The notes under the pieces are model-generated. The model worked only from the letters and a program-made list of their open reading frames with translations, did no database searches and was not told the DNA's origin. The position numbers were made by a program, and so were the translations under genes. 27,293 nucleotides of DNA, taken from JBASRP01 sp044866075 (GTDB lineage Bacteria; Actinomycetota; AC-67). This document shows positions 22,396 to 27,293 of the stretch, one piece after another (the first letter of the stretch is position 1; each line of letters begins with the position of its first letter). The stretch lies in contig JBIOTQ010000134.1 of the NCBI GenBank assembly GCA_044866075.1, positions 1 to 27,293 of the forward strand, in the 5' to 3' direction.

Positions 22396-23544
22396 CTAGA
22401 AACCCTCGCGCCGGACCGCGCCCGTGCAGACGACGAGGATGCAGTTCGGGCCGGAGGCCGGCGGTTGCTCCTCGGCCGGCGGGGGCGGCGGCTTCGGCGG
22501 ACGCAGGTAGAGGCCCCCCGACACCTTGTCGACGATGGACGGGTGCTGCCGGCTGCTCGAGCGTTTGATGGCGTGGGGACGCGCGTACTTGTAGGCCTCC
22601 TCGACCGCTATCTTGCCGTCCTTGTTCCCGTCGCCGAGCTTCTGGATCATCCCCTCGTTCACCTCGTACCAGCCGAACACGGTGTGATGGACGGCGGGGT
22701 CCTCGTATGCGAGTTCGCTCTCCTTCGACGCGTAGGTGACGACGCGACCCGTCTTGATCGTCCCCCTGTCGTTGAATCCGGCGGCGCGGCAGACCGCGAA
22801 GTTGAGCCACATCTTCGACGCGCGCACGCGGTTCAGCTCCTTGCCGAGCGTGCCGTCGAGGATGAGCTTGTTGTCCGACGCCCAGAGCGCGATGTCGCGG
22901 CTCTCGTTGTCGCCGTCGGACGAGCTGCGCACCGGCCTCTCATGCCCGGCGTAGTTGAACGCGACGACCGACGAGCTGTTCGTCTTCGACGCCAGCCAGC
23001 GGATGCTCTGCAGGATCATGGACGCCGTCGCGTTCGTGTTGGTCAGCAACACGATGTGGTCCGACCGCCAGCCGAGCGACACGAGATACTTCCTGAGGTC
23101 GCGGGCGTCTTGGTACGAGCCGATGTTGTCGCGCGTCGAGCCGGCGTACTCGTTGATCCCGATCAGCAAGGCCCAGTAGTTCGAGGCCGGCACACCGGAT
23201 TGGCGTCCTGCCCGCGACTGAGACGGATACAGGTCCGAGAACCTCTTCTGGGTCGCGCTGATCGAACTGCCGGCCGTGACCACCATGCCCGTCCGATCGA
23301 CGATGGTCATCGGGCTGGTGTCGGGACGGGTCCCGCGGTCGATCCGTTGCGGGAGGACCTTGGTGATCGGGCGGCGCCCTTCGGGGACCGTGAGCGAGTC
23401 CCGCTCGAGCAGGATGGCGGTTACCGCGGCAAGCAGCGCGACGACGATCAATGCGGCGTGCATCCGGCGGAACCGCGGGCCGCTCAACGTTGGCACTTCT
23501 GCAACCCCCTCGCGCGCATTTGCGTTTGAACCTCTTACCCGCAT
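22396..23544 (-). CDS. membrane-anchored caspase-like protein with EF-hand loop (copy B)
   Basis: The 382-residue protein has a basic N-terminus, one membrane segment (about 29-46), a Ser/Thr-rich linker, then a caspase-like (peptidase C14-type) domain from about residue 120: YWALLIGINEYAG, DARDLRKYL, DHIVLLTN, the candidate catalytic His201 in FNYAGHE and Cys252 in FAVCRAAG. An EF-hand-type loop DGNKDGKIAVEE (305-316) has acids at positions 1, 5 and 12 and Asn at 3. A Pro-rich stretch PPKPPPPPAEEQPP precedes a Cys-containing tail. The positive-inside rule places the enzyme domain outside the cytoplasm. The ATG at 23544 lies 8 nt after copy A stops, with AGGA between, so the two form an operon. 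Substrate and role are unknown. Confidence 0.8.
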   Translation of the reverse strand: MRVRGSNANAREGVAEVPTLSGPRFRRMHAALIVVALLAAVTAILLERDSLTVPEGRRPITKVLPQRIDRGTRPDTSPMTIVDRTGMVVTAGSSISATQKRFSDLYPSQSRAGRQSGVPASNYWALLIGINEYAGSTRDNIGSYQDARDLRKYLVSLGWRSDHIVLLTNTNATASMILQSIRWLASKTNSSSVVAFNYAGHERPVRSSSDGDNESRDIALWASDNKLILDGTLGKELNRVRASKMWLNFAVCRAAGFNDRGTIKTGRVVTYASKESELAYEDPAVHHTVFGWYEVNEGMIQKLGDGNKDGKIAVEEAYKYARPHAIKRSSSRQHPSIVDKVSGGLYLRPPKPPPPPAEEQPPASGPNCILVVCTGAVRREGF

Positions 23545-23552
23545 CACGTTCC

Positions 23553-24626
23553 TCAGCACCCGAACAGGCATCCGCCGGACGTTTCCGCTGGTGCGGGCGG
23601 CGGCGGCGCCGGCTTGGGCGGAGTCAGATAGAAGTTGCCGGACAGCTTGTCGATCATGAACGGATGCTGCGCCCCGCTCGTGCGGGCCGTCACCCGGGAC
23701 CTCGCGTATCTGAACGCCTCCTCCGCCGAGACCCGGCCGTCCGAGTTCGCATCCGCGTAGCGGGAGACCATCGATTCCATGATCATGTACCAGCCGAACA
23801 CCGAATGATGGACTCGCGGATCCTCGTACGAGAGCTCCCGTTCCGGGGACGAGAAGGTGATCACGCGGCCGGTCTTCGAGAGGCCGGCGTCGTTGAAACC
23901 GCCGGCCCGGCAGACCGCGAGGTTGATCCACATCTTGGCTGCGCTCACCCGGCCGAGCTCGCGCGCGAACTGTGTGTCGGCGATGAACCTGTTGTCGGCC
24001 GCGTGCAACATGATGTGCCTCGTGCCGCCGTAGTGACGCGGTTCCTCGTGTCCCGAGTAGTTGAAGACCACGATCGACGTCCCGTCCGTCTTCGAGGCGA
24101 GCCACCGGATCGACTGCAGGATCATGGACGCTGTCGCCGTGCGGTTCGAGAGAAGCACGATGTGATCGGCCTTCCACCCGAGGTGCAGTAGGTGCTTCCG
24201 AAGGTCGCGCGCGTCCTGATACGAACCCACGTTGTCCCGCGTCCAGCCGGCGTAGTCGTTGATGCCTATCAGGAGCGCCCAGTAGTTCGTCGCCGGCACC
24301 GCCGGATCGACGGAGGCGACGGCCTGGGAGGGGAAGACGTCGGCGAAGCGTAAGCGTGGTCCGGACGAGCCGATGTAACGCCGGCCGCCCTCCCGGGAGG
24401 TGAAGAGCTGGTAGCCCGGTGCGCGCTTCACCGGTACCCGCTGGATCGTGGTGCGAGTGGTGGGCTTTGCGATCGCGGAGCCCGCCTCGCGCGCCGCCCG
24501 GGCCGAGCGGCCGCCCGGGTCGTCGAGGATCAACGTCGTCAGCGCGCCGGCCAGGATCAGCACGATCGACAGCGCGTGAGCGCGGCGAAGTCTGCTGCCG
24601 GTCGCGGTCCCGGACATCGTGTTCAT
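23553..24626 (-). CDS. membrane-anchored caspase-like protein with EF-hand loop (copy A)
   Basis: The 357-residue first gene of the pair has the same layout: basic N-terminus SRLRRAH, membrane segment (about 18-34), linker, then ATNYWALLIGINDYAGWTRDN (112-132), DARDLRKHL, DHIVLLSN, His193 in FNYSGHE, Cys239 in LAVCRAGG, and an EF-hand-type loop DANSDGRVSAEE (292-303). It ends PPKPAPPPPAPAETSGGCLFGC. Core identity with copy B is clearly high while the N-terminal linkers differ, so they arose by tandem duplication. The ATG at 24626 is a best guess: GAGAAG is only 3 nt upstream, and ATG at 24617 or a longer start at 24674 are possible. Family assignment to C14 is from motif reading; protease activity is not proven. 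Confidence 0.8.
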   Translation of the reverse strand: MNTMSGTATGSRLRRAHALSIVLILAGALTTLILDDPGGRSARAAREAGSAIAKPTTRTTIQRVPVKRAPGYQLFTSREGGRRYIGSSGPRLRFADVFPSQAVASVDPAVPATNYWALLIGINDYAGWTRDNVGSYQDARDLRKHLLHLGWKADHIVLLSNRTATASMILQSIRWLASKTDGTSIVVFNYSGHEEPRHYGGTRHIMLHAADNRFIADTQFARELGRVSAAKMWINLAVCRAGGFNDAGLSKTGRVITFSSPERELSYEDPRVHHSVFGWYMIMESMVSRYADANSDGRVSAEEAFRYARSRVTARTSGAQHPFMIDKLSGNFYLTPPKPAPPPPAPAETSGGCLFGC

Positions 24627-24909
24627 CGTCTTCTCGCTTTGTCCGCCGGGGACCTCCCGAACTGCCCCCGACACACGCCCTGAGGTGCCAGTTTGCCCGG
24701 AAAGTCCCGGGCTCGAACCCCAACGCTTCCCTGTGCTCGCTTCGCTGCGGGAGGAAACGACGCGTTACCATACGAACGATTCAGCCCCGTCGTGCGCTTC
24801 GGCGTCCGCCAGGCGCGATCCGGCTGGATCAGGTGGAATCGGGCCGGAATTCCTCCTGAGGCGGAAACGTTCCAATCGACGGACACCCCGCGATCGAGGA
24901 AAGGGAAGC
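24627..24909. other. divergent control region between caspase-like operon and moeZ
   Basis: This 283-bp stretch has no supported gene and is the longest gene-free part of the window. It must hold promoters for both directions. On the plus strand TACCAT (24766-24771) could be a -10 box and GAGGAAAGGG (24896-24905) is the moeZ ribosome site. It also contains the hairpin at 24695-24712 and CGCTTCGCTGCGGGAGG near 24739-24755. The reading frame of moeZ stays open through it, but the sequence there is Arg/Pro-rich and not protein-like. Confidence 0.5.
24695..24712. repeat. hairpin in caspase-like operon leader
   Basis: GCCCGG (24695-24700) and CCGGGC (24707-24712) are perfect complements around AAAGTC. 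It lies about 70 nt before the copy A start. The adjoining minus-strand GGTTCGAGCCC looks like a tRNA T-arm but the arm does not pair properly. It may be an operator or a leader structure. Confidence 0.4.
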
Positions 24910-26103
24910 ATGCCGCAGGAAGGCAACGGGCAGGTGCAGCCGCCGCCGCTGGTGGATCCGGCGGACGAGCTGTCGTTCCAAGAGATCCGGCGCTACTCCC
25001 GCCACCTGATCATCCCCGACGTCGCGATGACCGGGCAGAAGCGCATGAAGAACGCGAAGGTCCTGTGCATCGGGGCCGGCGGGCTCGGGTCGCCCGTGGC
25101 GATGTACCTCGCGGCCGCCGGCGTCGGGACGATCGGTCTCGTCGACTTCGACGTCGTCGACGAGACGAACCTCCAACGCCAGGTGATCCACGGCACCAGC
25201 GACGTCGGGCGACCCAAGCTCGACTCGGCGGAGGCCCGGATCCGCGAGATCAATCCCTTCGTCACCGTCGTCAAGCACGAGACGATGGTCACGAGCGAGA
25301 ACGCCATGGAGCTGTTCGCTCCCTACGACTTGATCATCGACGGCTCTGACAACTTCCCGACGCGATACCTCGTGAACGACGCCTGCGTCCTGCTCGGTAA
25401 GCCGTACGTGTGGGGCTCGATCTTCCGTTTCGACGGCCAGCTGTCGGTGTTCTGGGCCGAGCACGGCCCGTGCTATCGCTGCCTGTTCCCCGAACCGCCG
25501 CCGCCGGGCATGGTCCCGTCCTGCGCGGAGGGCGGCGTGCTCGGGATGCTCTGCGGCACGATCGGATCGCTGCAGACGACCGAAGCCGTGAAGCTCATCA
25601 CCGGGATCGGCGATCCGTTGATCGGCCGGATGATGATCTACGACGCGCTCGAGATGAAGTTCAAAGAGCTGCGCGTCCGCAAGGATCCCGAGTGCCCGAT
25701 CTGCGGGAAGAACCGCACTGTTAACGAGCTGATCGACTACGAAGCTTTTTGCGGCGTCACCGACGAGATCGCTCAGTTCGCGTCACAGCTGTCCGTCACG
25801 CCGCGCGAGCTGGCCGGCATGCGCGAGCGCGGTGAGGACGTCGTGCTGATCGACGTGCGCGAGCCGCACGAGTGGGAGATCGCGCGCATCCCGGAGGCGA
25901 GCCTCATCCCGATGGGAGAGGTTCCCTCGCGCATCAGCGAGATCCCGCAGACCGGAAGCGTCCTCGTCTATTGCAAGGTGGGCGCCCGCTCGGCCGAGGT
26001 GCTCAAGTTCCTGCATCAGGTCGGGCTCACGAACACCAAGCATCTCGCCGGCGGTATCGAGGCCTACGCCGCGCAGGTCGACCCCTCGATTCCCCGCTAC
26101 TAG
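24910..26103 (+). CDS. moeZ: adenylyltransferase/sulfurtransferase MoeZ (MoeB-rhodanese fusion)
   Basis: The 397-residue protein activates small ubiquitin-like sulfur carriers (ThiS, MoaD, CysO types) by adenylation and then loads sulfur. The N-terminal ThiF/MoeB domain has GAGGLGSP (55-62), DFDVVDETNLQRQ (79-91), DGSDNFPTRYL (144-154) and a zinc site of Cys188, Cys191, Cys262 and Cys265. The C-terminal rhodanese domain (about 296-395) has LIDVREPHEWE (313-323) and active Cys355 in CKVGARS. The fusion is typical of actinobacterial MoeZ. The ATG at 24910 has GAGGAAAGGG upstream. Possible links here are thiamine (thiL, thiD) or molybdopterin, but no sulfur-carrier gene is in the window. Confidence 0.93.
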   Translation: MPQEGNGQVQPPPLVDPADELSFQEIRRYSRHLIIPDVAMTGQKRMKNAKVLCIGAGGLGSPVAMYLAAAGVGTIGLVDFDVVDETNLQRQVIHGTSDVGRPKLDSAEARIREINPFVTVVKHETMVTSENAMELFAPYDLIIDGSDNFPTRYLVNDACVLLGKPYVWGSIFRFDGQLSVFWAEHGPCYRCLFPEPPPPGMVPSCAEGGVLGMLCGTIGSLQTTEAVKLITGIGDPLIGRMMIYDALEMKFKELRVRKDPECPICGKNRTVNELIDYEAFCGVTDEIAQFASQLSVTPRELAGMRERGEDVVLIDVREPHEWEIARIPEASLIPMGEVPSRISEIPQTGSVLVYCKVGARSAEVLKFLHQVGLTNTKHLAGGIEAYAAQVDPSIPRY

Positions 26104-26129
26104 CCCCGTAAGCGCGGCAAGATAGGGGG

Positions 26130-26405
26130 GTGGCCGTCGCCCGCGCGCACATCTACGTCACCGGATACGTCCAGGGCGTCTTCTACCGCCACACGACGGC
26201 GCAGCGGGCGCGTGCTCGCGGCCTGGCCGGGTGGGTCCGCAACCTGCCCGATGGGCGGGTCGAAGCGCTCTTCGAAGGCGAAGAATCGGACGTTCGGGAC
26301 CTGGTTGAGTGGTGCCGATCCGGTCCGGCACACGCGACGGTCGAAAGCATTGACGTGGAGTGGCAACCCGGGCTGTCCGATTTATCCGGCTTTCTGATTC
26401 TATAG
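26130..26405 (+). CDS. acyP: acylphosphatase
   Basis: The 91-residue protein hydrolyses acyl phosphates. Seen are YVTGYVQGVFYRHTT (9-23) with the catalytic Arg20, GLAGWVRNLPDGRVEALFEG (31-50) with catalytic Asn38, and the C-terminal FLIL strand. The usual GRVQGVGFR is altered to GYVQGVFYR but both catalytic residues remain. The GTG at 26130 has AGGGGGG running directly into it. It precedes smc in mycobacteria as well. Confidence 0.93.
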   Translation: MAVARAHIYVTGYVQGVFYRHTTAQRARARGLAGWVRNLPDGRVEALFEGEESDVRDLVEWCRSGPAHATVESIDVEWQPGLSDLSGFLIL

Positions 26406-26462
26406 GAGCCATGTTCACCTAGGATTTGCCAGAGATTTTTTGATTCGATGGCCCAGACCCCC

Positions 26463-26492
26463 TTCACAGGGCCGAGACCCCCCCGTTATAGT
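26463..26492 (+). promoter_or_regulatory. promoter of the small coiled-coil gene
   Basis: TTCACA (26463-26468) and TATAGT (26487-26492) are separated by 18 nt, the best match to a vegetative promoter in the window. The box ends 6 nt before an in-frame GTG at 26499, and a more canonical start lies at 26601. Confidence 0.6.
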
Positions 26493-26600
26493 TCTCTCGT
26501 GAAGGTGGGACGCGAGTCCCGCCGCGCGAAAGTCCGGGCGAAGGCAAACCGGCCCACCACCGTGGTGATTCCGCGCGGGCCGAGGAAAGGGGTCAGTCGG

Positions 26601-26780
26601 ATGTCGAAAGCGCTCTTCGGATACCTGGGGGAACCGCGAGCCTACGTTTTGCTGAAGCAGATCGCGGATCTCAAGGCACGAGTCGCGGAGCTCGAGAAGT
26701 CGCTCGAGGCGGCAGAAGCGGAAGTCATCGCTCTGCGCGCGATCGCCGAGTCGAGAGAGGAAGTCAAGGCACTCGCATAA
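26601..26780 (+). CDS. small coiled-coil protein upstream of smc
   Basis: The 59-residue protein begins MSKALFGYLGEPRAYVLLKQ and continues as a coiled coil (VAELEKSLEAAEAEVIALR). It resembles small actinobacterial proteins starting MSKALFGHLGG, of unknown function, which I recall only roughly. The ATG at 26601 has AGGAAAGGGG 9 nt upstream. A longer form from GTG at 26499 (93 residues), starting exactly where the upstream promoter would begin transcription, adds a basic segment MKVGRESRRAKVRAKANR. A strong terminator follows 37 nt after the stop, so the gene is a separate unit from smc. Confidence 0.68.
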   Translation: MSKALFGYLGEPRAYVLLKQIADLKARVAELEKSLEAAEAEVIALRAIAESREEVKALA

Positions 26781-26817
26781 GGGGTTCGGGGGTTCATGAG
26801 ATAGCCCTCGGAAAAGA

Positions 26818-26854
26818 AGCCACCCACATTCCCCAGTGGGTGGCTCATCTTTTT
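26818..26854 (+). terminator. strong intrinsic terminator
   Basis: AGCCACCCAC (26818-26827) and GTGGGTGGCT (26836-26845) form a perfect 10-bp stem with an 8-nt loop, followed by CATCTTTTT (T run 26850-26854). GAAAAGA upstream can pair with TCTTTT beyond a 2-nt bulge. It separates the small coiled-coil gene from smc. Confidence 0.93.
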
Positions 26855-26899
26855 CCGGCACGTTCTGCGCAGCTCCACAGAGCGCCGGAAAGCCTCTGC

Positions 26900-26905
26900 T
26901 AAGGT
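26900..26905 (+). promoter_or_regulatory. possible leaderless -10 box for smc
   Basis: TAAGGT ends 5 nt before the smc GTG at 26911. With the strong terminator just upstream, smc needs its own promoter. No -35 box or ribosome site is apparent. Confidence 0.35.
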
Positions 26906-26910
26906 TCGGC

Positions 26911-27293
26911 GTGTTCCTCAAATCCCTCGAGATCAGAGGGTTTAAGTCGTTCGCCGAGCGCACTATCTTAGAATTCGCGCCCGGCGTTTCCGTCATCGTG
27001 GGGCCGAACGGTTCCGGCAAGTCCAACCTCGTCGACGCCATCGCGTGGGTACTCGGCGAGCAAGGTCCGAAGACGCTTCGCGGCGGCAAGATGGAAGACG
27101 TGATCTTCGCCGGCACGCCGAAGCGACCGGTCGCCGGACGCGCCGAGGTCTCGCTGACGATCGACAACTCGTCGGGCGTTCTGCCGATCGAGTTCACCGA
27201 AGTCACGGTCAGCCGCACGCTATTCCGGAACGGCGAGAGCGAGTACGCGATCAACGGCGTGCCGTGCCGGCTGCTCGACGTGCAAGAGCTCCT
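26911..27293 (+). CDS. smc: chromosome partition protein Smc (5' part)
   Basis: Only the first 127 codons are in the window; the frame is open to the end at 27293. The product begins MFLKSLEIRGFKSFAERT, followed by the Walker A loop GPNGSGKS (31-38), LVDAIAWVLGEQ (40-51) and LRGGKMEDVIFAGT (56-69), which is the exact SMC ATPase head signature. SMC forms condensin-like rings with ScpA and ScpB for chromosome folding. The GTG at 26911 is chosen since FLKSLEIRGFKSF is the usual start of the family. Confidence 0.97.
   Translation, partial: MFLKSLEIRGFKSFAERTILEFAPGVSVIVGPNGSGKSNLVDAIAWVLGEQGPKTLRGGKMEDVIFAGTPKRPVAGRAEVSLTIDNSSGVLPIEFTEVTVSRTLFRNGESEYAINGVPCRLLDVQEL

Noticed and set aside
24700..24725. 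Minus-strand GGTTCGAGCCC resembles a tRNA T-arm and could mark a tRNA gene or attachment site.
   Set aside because: With TTCGA in its proper loop place the 5-bp stem fails at two pairs, and no acceptor, D or anticodon arm or CCA end is found on either side.
23545..24771. The copy B frame stays open upstream for about 400 codons, suggesting a giant fused protein.
   Set aside because: That part is the out-of-frame shadow of copy A; copy B has its own ATG at 23544 with AGGA just after the copy A stop.
24619..24909. An N-terminal extension of moeZ of 97 codons back to 24619.
   Set aside because: The stretch is Arg/Pro/Ser-rich with no relation to ThiF proteins, and the ATG at 24910 has a good ribosome site.
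26448..26498. ATG at 26448 as start of the small coiled-coil gene.
   Set aside because: It lies upstream of the -10 box at 26487-26492, so it would not be on that transcript, and the added residues are proline-rich and unlike a protein start.
1..27293. CRISPR arrays, transposases, integrases, phage genes and toxin-antitoxin pairs.
   Set aside because: No regularly spaced direct repeats, terminal inverted repeats, transposase DDE or integrase motifs, or small paired toxin-like genes were seen.

Overview
The window looks like a chromosomal segment of a high-GC Gram-positive bacterium, most likely a deep-branching, probably uncultivated member of the Actinomycetota. The reasons are the strongly GC-biased third codon positions, an HU protein with a lysine-rich tail as in mycobacterial HupB, a coenzyme F420 gene (cofC/fbiD) beside an F420-type luciferase-like oxidoreductase, and a gene order close to the mycobacterial hupB-to-smc region as I remember it (hupB, fbiD, gpsA, ddl, thiL, DAK/fakA, recG, rsmD, coaD, sepIVA, DUF177, rpmF, rnc, mutM, acyP, smc). 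The lineage below phylum cannot be fixed from this window. An ATP-type rather than GTP-type PEP carboxykinase argues against Mycobacterium itself.

Layout. Positions 1-640 hold hupB and a perfect terminator hairpin. Positions 641-3496 (minus strand) hold cofC/fbiD, an LLM-class oxidoreductase, a degenerate cold-shock-fold protein and an alpha/beta hydrolase. Positions 3556-7342 (plus) hold plsC, gpsA, a threonine dehydratase-like PLP enzyme and ddl, a run for phospholipid and peptidoglycan precursors. Positions 7434-8636 hold an unrecognised lipoprotein closed by a second perfect terminator. Positions 8686-12355 hold a stand-alone Lrp/AsnC sensor domain, a phosphoribosyltransferase, a methyltransferase, ATP-type pckA and a dodecin without the usual flavin-stacking tryptophan. 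Positions 12456-14245 hold thiL and thiD, meeting rpmB (minus) tail to tail. Positions 14516-19918 hold a tightly overlapping run: fakA-like, recG, rsmD, coaD and a SepIVA/DivIVA-like coiled coil. Positions 19982-22333 hold DUF177, rpmF, rnc and mutM. Positions 22396-24626 (minus) hold a two-gene operon of membrane-anchored caspase-like proteins, each with an EF-hand-type loop. Positions 24910-27293 hold moeZ-like, acylphosphatase, a small coiled-coil protein, a strong terminator and the 5' end of smc.

Most of the window is conserved housekeeping DNA with 1-8 nt gene overlaps (GTGA, TGATG, TAGTG). The part most likely to be undescribed is the tandem caspase-like/EF-hand pair. Secondary points are a recurrent placement of TANNNT -10 boxes 5-9 nt before start codons, which suggests leaderless transcripts, the flavin-site-lacking dodecin, the degenerate cold-shock protein and the lipoprotein of unknown fold. 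No tRNA, rRNA, CRISPR array, insertion sequence or prophage gene was found. No gene-free stretch exceeds 300 bases; the longest, 24627-24909, is described below.
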